DNA of 55,036 nt from Pseudomonas sp. CHM02 (GCF_000612585.1 NZ_JFCA01000046.1:1-55036), one strand, 5' to 3'. Positions 17,027 through 24,794 are shown, counted from the stretch's first letter. A program made the numbers and translations. The notes: generated by a model not told the origin, from the sequence alone.

Positions 17027-17113
17027 TGTAGGAGCCGGCTTGCTGGCGATGGCATCACCTCGGTATGTCAGGCACACCGCAGTGATGCCATCGCCAGCAA
17101 GCCGGCTCCTACA
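17027..17113. repeat. REPIN between scpB and the DUF1289 gene
   Basis: Inverted arms TGTAGGAGCCGGCTTGCTGG and CCAGCAAGCCGGCTCCTACA, each followed inwards by CGATGGCATCAC and its complement, form a near-perfect 87-base hairpin. It ends 11 bases before the DUF1289 start codon. Confidence 0.92.
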
Positions 17114-17124
17114 AAGGATGCGCC

Positions 17125-17316
17125 ATGAGTTCCACGAAAGATCCCTGCATTAGCATCTGCAAGTTCAGCGATGACATCTGCGTCGGCTGCGGCCGCAGCA
17201 AGCGCGAAATCCGTGCCTGGAAGAAGCTCGACAAGGCCGACAAGCGCACTGTCCTGGCCGAGGCCGAGCTGCGCCTGCTGGCCCTGGGCGCCACCGGTCG
17301 GCGGAAAAGCAAATGA
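17125..17316 (+). CDS. DUF1289 domain protein (small Cys-rich)
   Basis: This 63-residue protein carries the DUF1289 cysteine pattern: DPCISICKF, then DDICVGCGRSK, then an Arg/Lys helix with RAWKKLDKADKR. The four cysteines suggest a small metal-binding site, probably zinc or iron-sulfur. Function is unknown. GGATGCGCC lies just upstream of the ATG, with the SD core AAGGA at the edge of the REP hairpin, so access to the ribosome site could be affected by that hairpin. rluB follows 144 bases later. Confidence 0.85.
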   Translation: MSSTKDPCISICKFSDDICVGCGRSKREIRAWKKLDKADKRTVLAEAELRLLALGATGRRKSK

Positions 17317-17460
17317 TTGCGGCCTGATCGACTAGTCTCTGATGCGCAACGCGCGCCATGCGCGTATGATTCGCGACCCTTTGCCGAGCTATTCGGCCAA
17401 AGCCCCGCTTTCAACACTCTTCAGGCCACGCCTGAATCGACCCACCGGGAGGTGCTTAAG

Positions 17461-18672
17461 ATGAACGACAAAGACCAGAACGACAGCCAGGAAATCGGCC
17501 CAGCAGGCGAAAAACTGCAAAAGGTGCTGGCGCGTATCGGCGTGGGCTCGCGCCGCGACGTCGAAGCCTGGATCACCCAGAAGCGCATCAAGGTCAACGG
17601 CGTCGAGGCCACCCTCGGCCAGCGCGTCGACCTGCACGATGCAATCACCATTGATGGCAAGGTCATCAAGCGTGAAGAGGCCGCCGAATCGGTGCGCCGC
17701 GTGATCATGTACAACAAGCCCGATGGCGAGATCTGCACCCGTGACGACCCGGAAGGCCGTCCGACCGTGTTCGACAAGATGCCAAAGCCGAAAGAAGGCC
17801 GCTGGATCAACATCGGCCGTCTCGACATCAACACCACTGGCTTGCTGATGTTCACCACCGACGGTGAGCTGGCCAACCGTCTGATGCACCCGTCCTACGA
17901 GATGGACCGTGAATACGCCGTGCGTGTGCGCGGTGAAGTCGATGACGAGATGATCGAGCGCCTGAAAGCCGGCGTGGTTCTCGAGGACGGCCCGGCCAAG
18001 TTCACCGACATCAAGCAAGCGCCCGGCGGTGAAGGTTTCAACCACTGGTACCACTGCGTGGTGATGGAAGGCCGTAACCGTGAAGTACGTCGCCTGTGGG
18101 AATCCCAGGGCCTGGTGGTCAGCCGCCTGAAGCGCGTGCGTTTCGGCCCGGTGTTCCTCAACTCCGACCTGCCGATGGGCCGCTGGCGCGAAATGAGCCA
18201 GTACGAAGTCGACATCCTCAGCGCCGAAGTCGGCCTGACGCCGGTCGCGATGCCGCAGATGAACGCCAAGAGCAAAGACAAGCTTGAGCGTATGCAGCGT
18301 AAATCGTCGCGCCCTGTGGCCCGTACCGAACGTGTTGCCCGCACCCTGCGCCCGGCGCTGAATGCGCCCGCGACCGGCGGTCGTATCTCCCGTGAGCCGC
18401 AGATCGAAGGCGAGCGCCGCCCGACCGCCCCTTCGCGTCAGGAAGGTGAGCGTGCGCCACGTGCGCCGCGTCCTGCCCCGTCGGGTGGTCGCAGCAACCG
18501 AGGTGAAGCGGATCGCCCGGCAGACAACGCCAGCACCAAGCGTCCAGCCAAGCCGGCGGCGAACAAACGTCCTGGCCCGAAACTGGTCGCGGACGAGCCA
18601 TCGGGCAAGCGCCGTGGCGCCCCGGCCGGTTCGGGTCAGCGTCCGGGTTTTGGTCGCAAGAAGCCGCAGTGA
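17461..18672 (+). CDS. rluB: 23S rRNA pseudouridine synthase B
   Basis: RluB converts uridine 2605 of 23S rRNA to pseudouridine. The 403-residue protein has an N-terminal S4 RNA-binding domain (residues about 15-75; KLQKVLARIGVGSRRDVE), then the RsuA-family catalytic domain with the aspartate in GRLDINTTGLLMFT near residue 122. After residue 270 comes a basic, Arg/Pro/Ala-rich disordered tail that is long for the family and typical of pseudomonads. GGGAGGTG precedes the ATG at 17461. An in-frame upstream stretch to 17317 shows no coding pattern. A strong terminator follows. Confidence 0.93.
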   Translation: MNDKDQNDSQEIGPAGEKLQKVLARIGVGSRRDVEAWITQKRIKVNGVEATLGQRVDLHDAITIDGKVIKREEAAESVRRVIMYNKPDGEICTRDDPEGRPTVFDKMPKPKEGRWINIGRLDINTTGLLMFTTDGELANRLMHPSYEMDREYAVRVRGEVDDEMIERLKAGVVLEDGPAKFTDIKQAPGGEGFNHWYHCVVMEGRNREVRRLWESQGLVVSRLKRVRFGPVFLNSDLPMGRWREMSQYEVDILSAEVGLTPVAMPQMNAKSKDKLERMQRKSSRPVARTERVARTLRPALNAPATGGRISREPQIEGERRPTAPSRQEGERAPRAPRPAPSGGRSNRGEADRPADNASTKRPAKPAANKRPGPKLVADEPSGKRRGAPAGSGQRPGFGRKKPQ

Positions 18673-18692
18673 TGCGCTAAGCGCTGCGCAAA

Positions 18693-18723
18693 AACGCCAA
18701 CCTTAGGGTTGGCGTTTTTTTTT
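18693..18723 (+). terminator. Rho-independent terminator of rluB
   Basis: A perfect 10-base stem, AACGCCAACC with GGTTGGCGTT and a TTAG loop, is followed by nine to ten T residues. Confidence 0.92.
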
Positions 18724-18749
18724 GGATCTGGATTTGAAATGCATTCAAT

Positions 18750-18840
18750 TGTGGGAGCTGGCTTGCCCGCGATGGCGGTGGGTCATTGGGTAGATATGCC
18801 AACTGATCCACCGCCATCGCGGGCAAGCCCGGCTCCCACA
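18750..18840. repeat. REPIN downstream of rluB
   Basis: Inverted arms TGTGGGAGCTGGCTTGCCCG and CGGGCAAGCCCGGCTCCCACA, extended inwards by CGATGGCGGTGG and its complement, lie between the convergent ends of rluB and the M29-like gene. Confidence 0.92.
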
Positions 18841-18866
18841 GGGGGCCTCGTCATCCTGATGTCCTT

Positions 18867-19826
18867 CTAAAACGCGAAGGTGCCGTCGAAGACCGGCTTG
18901 TCATCCAGCGCCAACACCCCGCTGGAAAAGATCAAATCCAGGTGATGACTGCCTTTTTGCCCGCCGCCCAGGCCCAAGTGCAACCCACAATGGCGCTCCT
19001 CGAACCCGGCGTTGCGCGCATACAGGTCCTTCACGCCTTCATTGGTGCCAATCCCCAATTCCTCGACACGCCGGTTGGACGGGCTGGCATTCAGGTATTT
19101 GTTGAAGTCATCCGCCAGCCCCGGCACATCGCTGGCCACGCTGCAGACGTTCGAGTTTTCGATCCACAGCTCCAGCGGTGACGCCAGCACGCCATATTTG
19201 CGCGCGAACGGGATGGTGCTGAGAAAGGTGCCGACAAAGCGTACCTGGCCATTGATGGCTTCGCTGTGGGTGGCGATCTCGCCAGGGGCCAGGTCGTGGT
19301 TGCCGACGCCGTTGATATTGGTCCACTTCTTGATGCTGCTCATCGGCGCTTCCAGCCGTGAGCCGTGCTTGTCGGTAAAGCTCAGCACCGTGGCCTGGGA
19401 CATGCGCCGGATCAGCGTGGCATTGAGGTCGGCAATGCGCTGGGGCTCGATGCTGAAGGTGTCGTAGAAATAGTCACCATAGTCCTTGAACAGCAGGGAT
19501 TTCTTCCAGTGTTCGGCCATCACGCCTTGCAGGGCACGGATAAAGTCCGGGCCTTCGGCGCGAGGGGTGGGCAAGGTGGAGGAATCGTAGAGAAACAGGT
19601 ACAGGTCGCAGGCCTCGATGGCCTCGGCCAAGGTGTCGCTGGCAGCCTGGTCCAGGCGCTGAAGCTGGAAGTTGAAACGAGCGGCGCTGCCGTGGGTGAT
19701 CGCCTGGGCGATGGCGTCGTAGCGCTCGGTATGGCCCAGCAACACGGTGGGGCGGCTCAAGCCGTTGAGCGCCGGATGGTGCGCGAGGTAGTAGAGAAAG
19801 TGTTCGACGGCGCGGGCCTTGTCCAT
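18867..19826 (-). CDS. M29-like metallo-enzyme (aminopeptidase T / NicX fold)
   Basis: This 319-residue protein resembles the M29 aminopeptidase and NicX dioxygenase fold by eye. Likely metal ligands are Glu183 (PGEIATH), Glu256 (EELGIGTN), His283 (GLHLGLG), His295 and Asp297 (HHLDLIF). The segment between His283 and His295 is only 12 residues, shorter than I recall for M29 peptidases, and the catalytic tyrosine expected there seems absent, so peptidase activity is doubtful. AAGGAAGT precedes the ATG at 19826; an extension to 19940 would run into the intergenic hairpin. It lies 73 bases downstream of a 45-residue peptide gene, a possible substrate. Function unknown. Confidence 0.7.
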   Translation of the reverse strand: MDKARAVEHFLYYLAHHPALNGLSRPTVLLGHTERYDAIAQAITHGSAARFNFQLQRLDQAASDTLAEAIEACDLYLFLYDSSTLPTPRAEGPDFIRALQGVMAEHWKKSLLFKDYGDYFYDTFSIEPQRIADLNATLIRRMSQATVLSFTDKHGSRLEAPMSSIKKWTNINGVGNHDLAPGEIATHSEAINGQVRFVGTFLSTIPFARKYGVLASPLELWIENSNVCSVASDVPGLADDFNKYLNASPSNRRVEELGIGTNEGVKDLYARNAGFEERHCGLHLGLGGGQKGSHHLDLIFSSGVLALDDKPVFDGTFAF

Positions 19827-19857
19827 GACGTACTTCCTTCTGTGCCTGGGGTAAGGG

Positions 19858-19883
19858 GGCAGGTGCCGTGCACAGCACCTGCC
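19858..19883 (-). other. Intercistronic hairpin between peptide gene and M29-like gene
   Basis: A perfect 9-base stem, GGCAGGTGC with GCACCTGCC and an 8-base loop, lies between the two minus-strand genes. It is not followed by a T run on that strand, so it looks like a message-stabilising or processing element rather than a full terminator. Such hairpins often separate an abundant small product from a less abundant enzyme. Confidence 0.6.
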
Positions 19884-19899
19884 GAATGCCTGCCGTTTT

Positions 19900-20037
19900 T
19901 TAGAAAGGCCACATCGCGGTGCCAAAGGGCACAACGGCATCGGCTTGCATCATTTCAACGGCGGCCTCATGGGTCGGCGCTTCAAACCAATCGTCGAGTT
20001 GCAGTTCGGTTTCCAGGTCGTTTTCCAGTGCTTGCAT
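19900..20037 (-). CDS. Small acidic peptide, possible RiPP-type precursor
   Basis: A 45-residue reading frame begins MQALENDLETELQLDDW and ends with an aromatic/proline-rich segment, VVPFGTAMWPF. The first 30 residues are strongly acidic (8 Glu or Asp in the first 20 residues) and lack a signal peptide. The last 11 are hydrophobic and contain two PF pairs and a Trp. AGGAGA lies 7 bases before the ATG, a better site than most genes here have. The acidic leader plus short distinct tail, followed by a metallo-enzyme gene, is the shape of a modified-peptide precursor. I do not recognise the family; it could equally be a small partner or regulator of the enzyme. Confidence 0.55.
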   Translation of the reverse strand: MQALENDLETELQLDDWFEAPTHEAAVEMMQADAVVPFGTAMWPF

Positions 20038-20071
20038 GGTGTATCTCCTAGAGGACGTTGTTTGAGAACGG

Positions 20072-20096
20072 CTTGCCAACGGGCTTCGCTGGCAAG
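20072..20096 (-). other. Hairpin in the leader of the small peptide message
   Basis: CTTGCCA and TGGCAAG form a 7-base stem with an 11-base loop, 35-59 bases upstream of the peptide start codon on the minus strand. It could protect the 5' end or affect translation. Confidence 0.35.
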
Positions 20097-20269
20097 TGGG
20101 GGAGAACCTAGAAGAGAGTGTTTCAGAATGCAAAAAATTTATTGAAACGGTCTCATTTGGATTTTTTGTTCTGTTTTCAAGGTTTTATTTTTTCTTGAGG
20201 AAAAACAGTCAACTGGCGCGGCTAAATTGTGGGAAATTTCCTACCGACAATTTTTATTCAAATCACAGC

Positions 20270-20308
20270 TGTAACGTGAATTTTCCATGCTGTAACGATT
20301 AATTTACG
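20270..20308. promoter_or_regulatory. Tandem TyrR/PhhR-type boxes
   Basis: Two 18-base boxes match the TyrR pattern TGTAAA-N6-TTTACA: TGTAAC-GTGAAT-TTTCCA at 20270-20287 and TGTAAC-GATTAA-TTTACG at 20291-20308, each 10 of 12. They start 21 bases apart, two helical turns. A weaker third (TGTAAG-GATTAT-CTGACA, 9 of 12) is at 20342-20359. PhhR is the Pseudomonas TyrR homologue. The boxes lie between the small peptide gene and aroP and could act on either. Confidence 0.6.
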
Positions 20309-20551
20309 CGTACATGGCGACATTATTGCGCTATCCCGCCCTGTAAGGATTATCTGACAGATCGTCGCACGCGTCCTCCGAGGGCCGCCCCAAGCTGTCG
20401 AGCGGTGTACAATGCGCCGCGTTTTACTGTGACCCCCTTGCGTAACCACGCAAAAGGCCAAGACCTCAGGGTGTACCCACCCTGATCACTCCGCCTGGCC
20501 ACGAGCCGGACGGGTTCGATTTCGTCACAGATAAAAACAAACAGGTGACGC
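20309..20551. other. Long untranslated region upstream of aroP
   Basis: From the peptide start (20037) to the aroP leader (20552) there are 514 bases without a recognisable gene. The first 270 are AT-rich (20100-20310) and then GC content returns to normal. The stretch holds a TACAAT hexamer at 20408-20413 (possible -10, no good -35) and a perfect 8-base inverted repeat, TCAGGGTG with CACCCTGA around TACC, at 20467-20486. An AANAANAA motif (AAAAACAA) lies at 20533-20540, just before the leader's ribosome site. Exact promoter not resolved. Confidence 0.4.
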
Positions 20552-20614
20552 ATGACCGTTAGAAAGACGCTGTACTCCTGGTGCCTGCGCTGGGGTTTGA
20601 GCGGCGCTGCTTGA
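20552..20614 (+). CDS. Putative aromatic leader peptide of aroP
   Basis: A 20-codon frame upstream of aroP has Tyr-8, Trp-10 and Trp-14 (TLYSWCLRW). It has its own AGGTG ribosome site 5 bases before the ATG. Its stop codon lies inside a stem, GCTGC-TTGA pairing with TCAA-GGCAGC (one bulged G). An outer stem, GGTTTGAG at 20594-20601 with CTCAAACC at 20651-20658, ends 18 bases before the aroP ATG. Codons for the transporter's own substrates in a structured leader suggest attenuation or translational control. Too short to prove as coding by eye. Confidence 0.55.
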   Translation: MTVRKTLYSWCLRWGLSGAA

Positions 20615-20658
20615 GTCGGTAATTCAAGGCAGCAACCTGCATTCAACATCCTCAAACC
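20594..20658 (+). promoter_or_regulatory. Nested stem-loops overlapping the leader peptide end
   Basis: The outer stem is GGTTTGAG/CTCAAACC (8 base pairs). The inner stem, 20606-20614 with 20624-20633, covers the leader stop codon. No T run follows, so control at translation of aroP is more likely than a simple terminator switch. A ribosome stalled on the Trp codons at 20579 and 20591 would block the outer stem. Confidence 0.5.
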
Positions 20659-20676
20659 TTGCGTGAGACCCTTTTC

Positions 20677-22098
20677 ATGAGTGGACCCCATTCCTCTTCA
20701 GGCGAGCTGAAACGCGGCCTGAAAAACCGCCATATCCAGTTGATCGCCCTCGGTGGCGCCATCGGCACCGGTCTGTTCCTCGGCTCGGCCGGGGTGCTCA
20801 AGTCCGCTGGCCCGTCAATGATCCTGGGCTATGCCATCTGCGGCTTCATTGCCTTCATGATCATGCGCCAGCTCGGCGAAATGATCGTCGAAGAGCCAGT
20901 CGCCGGTTCCTTCAGCCACTTTGCCCACAAGTACTGGGGCGGTTTCGCCGGCTTCCTGTCGGGCTGGAACTGCTGGATCCTGTACATCCTGGTGGGCATG
21001 TCGGAGCTGACGGCCGTCGGCAAGTACGTGCATTACTGGTGGCCGGAGATCCCGACCTGGGTCTCGGCCGCGGCGTTCTTCGTGCTGATCAACCTGATCA
21101 ACCTGGCCAACGTCAAAGTCTTTGGTGAAGCCGAGTTCTGGTTCGCCATCATCAAGGTGGTGGCCATCGTCGGCATGATCGCCCTGGGCAGCTACCTGCT
21201 GGTCAGCGGCAGCGGCGGGCCGCAGGCCTCGGTGAGCAACCTGTGGGACCACGGCGGCTTCTTCCCCCACGGCGTCGGCGGGTTGGTGATGGCCATGGCG
21301 ATCATCATGTTCTCCTTTGGTGGCCTGGAAATGCTCGGCTTCACCGCGGCCGAAGCCGACCAGCCACGCACCGTGATCCCGAAAGCGATCAACCAGGTGA
21401 TCTACCGCATCCTGATCTTCTACATCGGCGCCCTCGTGGTGCTGCTGTCGTTGACGCCTTGGGACAGCCTGCTGGCGACCCTCAACGCCTCCGGCGACGC
21501 CTACAGCGGCAGCCCGTTCGTGCAGGTGTTCTCGATGCTGGGCAGCAACACCGCCGCGCATATCCTCAACTTCGTGGTCCTGACCGCGGCGTTGTCGGTG
21601 TATAACAGCGGCACCTACTGCAACAGCCGCATGCTCTTGGGCATGGCCGAGCAGGGCGACGCGCCCAAGGCACTGGCGAAGATCGACAAGCGCGGCGTGC
21701 CGGTGCGTTCTATCCTCGCCTCGGCGGCGATCACCCTGGTGGCGGTGCTGATGAACTACCTGATCCCGCAACACGCGCTGGAACTGCTGATGTCCCTGGT
21801 CGTGGCCACGCTGGTGATCAACTGGGCGATGATCAGCTTCTCGCACTTCAAGTTCCGCCAGCACATGAACCGCACCGGCCAAGTGCCGTTGTTCAAGGCG
21901 CTGTGGTACCCGTACGGCAACTATGTGTGCCTGGCGTTCGTGGTGTTTATCCTGGTGATCATGCTGATGATCCCGGGGATTCAGGTCTCGGTGTACGCGA
22001 TCCCGGTGTGGGTGGCGTTCATGGCGGTGTGTTACTGGATCAAGAACAAGCGCAGTGCCGAAGCGGCACTGACCACCGCGAGTGCTGCGTTGAAGTAA
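20677..22098 (+). CDS. aroP: Aromatic amino acid permease
   Basis: AroP imports phenylalanine, tyrosine and tryptophan with protons across the inner membrane. The 473-residue protein aligns by eye along its whole length with E. coli AroP: GELKRGLKNRHIQLIALGG start, GTGLFLGSAG, VEEPVAGSFSHFAHKYWG near residue 73 and FSFGGLEMLGFTAAEAD near 214. It has 12 hydrophobic segments. The start at 20677 is taken from that match; the ribosome site (GTGAGA) is weak. It is preceded by TyrR/PhhR-type boxes and an aromatic leader peptide, which support the substrate call. A terminator follows. Confidence 0.92.
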   Translation: MSGPHSSSGELKRGLKNRHIQLIALGGAIGTGLFLGSAGVLKSAGPSMILGYAICGFIAFMIMRQLGEMIVEEPVAGSFSHFAHKYWGGFAGFLSGWNCWILYILVGMSELTAVGKYVHYWWPEIPTWVSAAAFFVLINLINLANVKVFGEAEFWFAIIKVVAIVGMIALGSYLLVSGSGGPQASVSNLWDHGGFFPHGVGGLVMAMAIIMFSFGGLEMLGFTAAEADQPRTVIPKAINQVIYRILIFYIGALVVLLSLTPWDSLLATLNASGDAYSGSPFVQVFSMLGSNTAAHILNFVVLTAALSVYNSGTYCNSRMLLGMAEQGDAPKALAKIDKRGVPVRSILASAAITLVAVLMNYLIPQHALELLMSLVVATLVINWAMISFSHFKFRQHMNRTGQVPLFKALWYPYGNYVCLAFVVFILVIMLMIPGIQVSVYAIPVWVAFMAVCYWIKNKRSAEAALTTASAALK

Positions 22099-22116
22099 GC
22101 GGCTTCGCCTGAACGG

Positions 22117-22142
22117 AAAACCCGGCGCTGTGCCGGGTTTTT
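22117..22142 (+). terminator. Rho-independent terminator of aroP
   Basis: AACCCGGC pairs with GCCGGGTT across a 5-base loop, followed by a run of T. Confidence 0.9.
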
Positions 22143-22202
22143 GTGGGCGGCGACAAGGTAGACTCGCGCCTGGTTTTGTATTGACGCTCACCCGGAGGCC
22201 CC

Positions 22203-22886
22203 ATGCAGCACACCGATATCGACGGCGGCACCTTGCAGCGCGCGGATCTGGAAGACCTAATCGACCAGCACGGTGGTCCTTTGCGCCTGGTCGGCGTCGA
22301 CCTGAGTGGCGCCGATCTGTCGCGTATGGCGCTGGATCATTGGGTGTTCGAACGCTGCATCCTGGTCCAGGCCTCCTTTCTCGGTTCACGCCTGGAAGGG
22401 ACGCAGTGGAAAAGTTGCCGGGCCGGCCAGGCCATTTTCGAAGCGGCTAACCTGTTGGAGGCGCAGTTCCACAGTTGCGACCTGAACAACACCCGTTGGC
22501 AGCGCAGCAAGCTGTCCCAGGCGAATTTTGAACACTGCAAGTTGACTGGCGCGAACTTCACCCATTGCGCCTCCCTGGGCCTGAGTTTCAGCGAAACCCG
22601 TCTGAACAGCGCTTTCCTGTCCGGGTTGTCGTTCGCGCGCACGGTGCTGAACAACCTGGATTTTTCCGACAGCGATTTGTCGGATGCGGACTTTCGCAAG
22701 GCCGAACTGATCGACTGCAGCCTCGCCCACGCCCGTATCAACGGCGCCAATTTCGCCGGTGCCGACTTGCGTGGGGCGGATTTGAGCGGGTTTCGCCTCA
22801 ATGATGCCAGACTGTTCAAAGGCGCCGTGATTTCCAAAGCCCAGGCGTCGATGCTGTTGTCCGAATTGGGCTTGTCCGTTGCTTAA
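22203..22886 (+). CDS. Pentapeptide repeat protein
   Basis: This 227-residue protein has many pentapeptide units of the A(D/N)LXX type, from about residue 35 to 205: GADLS, EAANL, QANFE, GANFT, DADFR, GANFA, GADLR and GADLS. Such repeats fold into a right-handed quadrilateral beta-helix. Some family members mimic DNA and protect gyrase, but the residues needed for that cannot be judged here. The end (KAQASMLLSELGL) is a helical cap typical of bacterial pentapeptide proteins. arfB follows 12 bases later, so both are probably on one message. Confidence 0.85.
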   Translation: MQHTDIDGGTLQRADLEDLIDQHGGPLRLVGVDLSGADLSRMALDHWVFERCILVQASFLGSRLEGTQWKSCRAGQAIFEAANLLEAQFHSCDLNNTRWQRSKLSQANFEHCKLTGANFTHCASLGLSFSETRLNSAFLSGLSFARTVLNNLDFSDSDLSDADFRKAELIDCSLAHARINGANFAGADLRGADLSGFRLNDARLFKGAVISKAQASMLLSELGLSVA

Positions 22887-22898
22887 GGTTCTTGATCG

Positions 22899-23312
22899 AT
22901 GCTGGTGATTTCCAACACTGTGCACTTGCCCGATGCCGAGATCGAGCTGACCGCCATTCGTGCCCAGGGCGCCGGTGGGCAGAACGTCAACAAGGTGTCG
23001 AGCGCGGTGCACCTGCGGTTTGATATCCCGGCATCGTCGCTGCCGCCGTTCTACAAGGAGCGGCTGCTGGCGCTGCGCGACAGCCGTATCACCAGCGAAG
23101 GTGTGCTGGTGCTCAAGGCCCAGCAATACCGGACCCAGGAGCAGAACCGCGCGGACGCACTGGAGCGCTTGGTGGAGTTGATCCTCAGCGCCACCAAGGT
23201 GGAGAAGAAGCGCCGCCCGACCAAGCCGACCCTGGGCTCGAAAAAGCGCCGCCTCGAATCCAAGACCAAGCGCGGCAGCATCAAGGCCGGGCGTGGCAAG
23301 GTCGACTTCTAG
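22899..23312 (+). CDS. arfB: Alternative ribosome-rescue factor (peptidyl-tRNA hydrolase)
   Basis: ArfB (YaeJ) enters stalled ribosomes without a stop codon and hydrolyses the peptidyl-tRNA. The 137-residue protein has the GGQ catalytic motif at residues 26-28 (RAQGAGGQNVNKV) and, after residue 100, the basic tail (KKRRPTKPTLGSKKRR) that enters the mRNA channel. Both features are intact. It follows the pentapeptide gene and overlaps the end of the convergent MFS gene by 4 bases. Confidence 0.94.
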   Translation: MLVISNTVHLPDAEIELTAIRAQGAGGQNVNKVSSAVHLRFDIPASSLPPFYKERLLALRDSRITSEGVLVLKAQQYRTQEQNRADALERLVELILSATKVEKKRRPTKPTLGSKKRRLESKTKRGSIKAGRGKVDF

Positions 23313-24505
23313 TCGCCGCGGGCTTCACGGGCCTTGGGTGCCTGGCGGTACAGGTACACGCTCAGCAGCAAACCACCAAGGGCGGCGAGGGCGGCGAACA
23401 GGAAGATCGACGCAAAGCCGAAGCCTGCCGCTACAGCCCCGGCAAGCGGGCCGGTGATGCCCAGCGACAGGTCAATGAACAGCGAATAAGCCCCTACCGC
23501 CGAGCCACGGCTGGACGCCGGCACCAGGTTGACGGCTTCGACGCCCAAGGCCGGAAACACCAGGGAAAAACCGAAACCGCTCAACGCTGCGCCGGCCAGG
23601 GCCAGGTTCGCGTCCGGTGCCAGCCACAGCAACAGCAGGCCGAGAATCTCCACCGACAAGCAGGCAATCGCCACACGAAACCCGCCGATGCGGTTGATCA
23701 GATTGCCGAAGAGCAGCCGTGCGCCGATAAAACTGGCGCCGAATAGGCTCAGGGCCCACACCGCGTTATCCCAATGCTGGGTGGTGTAATACAGGGTGAT
23801 GAATGTAGCGATGGTGCCAAAGCCAATGGACCCCAGCGCCAATGCGCAGCCGTGGGGCAATACCCGGCCCAGTACATTCATGAAGGGCAGGCGCACGCCG
23901 GCGACGATGGGGGCGGCGACTTTGTTCCAGGCCAGCAACAGGCCGACAATCGCCAGCAGGATGATGCTGACACCCATGCTCCACAGCCCGAAGTTGCGCA
24001 CCAGCAGTACGCCCAACGGTGCACCGATGGCCAGCGCTCCGTAGCTGGCGATGCCGTTCCAGGAGATGACCTTGGCGGTATTTGCCGCACCGACCCGGCC
24101 GATGCCCCAGCCGATGGCACCCGAGCCCACCAGGCTTTCAGCACTGCCCAGCACCAGACGGCCGATCAGCAGGCTGCCCAGACTCAACGCCGGCAGGCTC
24201 GAGAACCACGCTGCGAGCAGCATGAACACACCGCTCAGCCCGCAGCCCGCCAAACCGATCAACACGGCGCGCTTGCTGCCCAGGTTATCGATGATTTTGC
24301 CCGCATAGGGGCGGCTCAGCAGGGTCGCCAGGTATTGCACGCTGATCACCAGGCCGGCGATGACCGCGCCGTAGCCCAGCTCACTGTGGACATAGCCCGG
24401 CAACACGGCCAGGGGGATGCCGATATTCAGGTAGCCGATGAAGGTGAACAAGACGATGGAAACAACTTGCAGCGTGACCGCCATGGGGCGCTGGGTATCG
24501 GGCAT
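23309..24505 (-). CDS. MFS transporter (YfcJ/YhhS-like)
   Basis: The 398-residue inner-membrane protein has 12 hydrophobic helices and the major facilitator loop motif in the form SRPYAGKIIDNLGSKRAVL near residue 63. The length and the start VTLQVVSIVLFTFIGYLNIGIPL are like the YhhS/YfcJ arabinose-efflux-type MFS subfamily. Substrate unknown; the neighbours give no clue. The stop overlaps arfB tail to tail by 4 bases. Start ATG at 24505. Confidence 0.85.
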   Translation of the reverse strand: MPDTQRPMAVTLQVVSIVLFTFIGYLNIGIPLAVLPGYVHSELGYGAVIAGLVISVQYLATLLSRPYAGKIIDNLGSKRAVLIGLAGCGLSGVFMLLAAWFSSLPALSLGSLLIGRLVLGSAESLVGSGAIGWGIGRVGAANTAKVISWNGIASYGALAIGAPLGVLLVRNFGLWSMGVSIILLAIVGLLLAWNKVAAPIVAGVRLPFMNVLGRVLPHGCALALGSIGFGTIATFITLYYTTQHWDNAVWALSLFGASFIGARLLFGNLINRIGGFRVAIACLSVEILGLLLLWLAPDANLALAGAALSGFGFSLVFPALGVEAVNLVPASSRGSAVGAYSLFIDLSLGITGPLAGAVAAGFGFASIFLFAALAALGGLLLSVYLYRQAPKAREARGD

Positions 24506-24611
24506 GGGAGAGGGTCCACTGTTGCAGCAGGTAAAGATAGGCTGCTAATGATACCGGTGGTTTGCCCCGCGCAGGGCGGTAAAACGCAAAAAACCTCGGA
24601 TCAAAACGGCG

Positions 24612-24794
24612 TCAGGCGTGTGCGGGGGCCAGCAGTTGGGTGGTGACCAGCGCGGCCAAGGCGTTTTCCTGGGTGCCGAAGCGCTTGAGCAGCACGGCCT
24701 GTTTGTCCGCGCTGAGGCGGTTCCAGATCTCGACCATCTGCAGGGCTGCGTCGAGTACGGCGGTATCCGGGTTGTCAGGAAGGGTATCGGTCAT
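24612..24794 (-). CDS. Small hypothetical protein (60 residues)
   Basis: This short frame reads MTDTLPDNPD at the start and ends LLAPAHA, with a helical middle (LDAALQMVEIWNRLSADKQAVLLKRFG). It has no signal peptide or membrane segment. I do not recognise it. The start at 24794 is chosen as the ATG nearest the foldable part; an extension to 24812 is possible. It could be in one unit with the 42-residue frame upstream and, after a further gap, the MFS gene. Confidence 0.5.
   Translation of the reverse strand: MTDTLPDNPDTAVLDAALQMVEIWNRLSADKQAVLLKRFGTQENALAALVTTQLLAPAHA

Noticed and set aside
20096..20302. 68-codon plus-strand frame in the AT-rich gap before aroP
   Set aside because: It lies in AT-rich intergenic DNA, crosses the first TyrR-type box and encodes a Phe/Asn/Cys-rich string without domains, with no good ribosome site.
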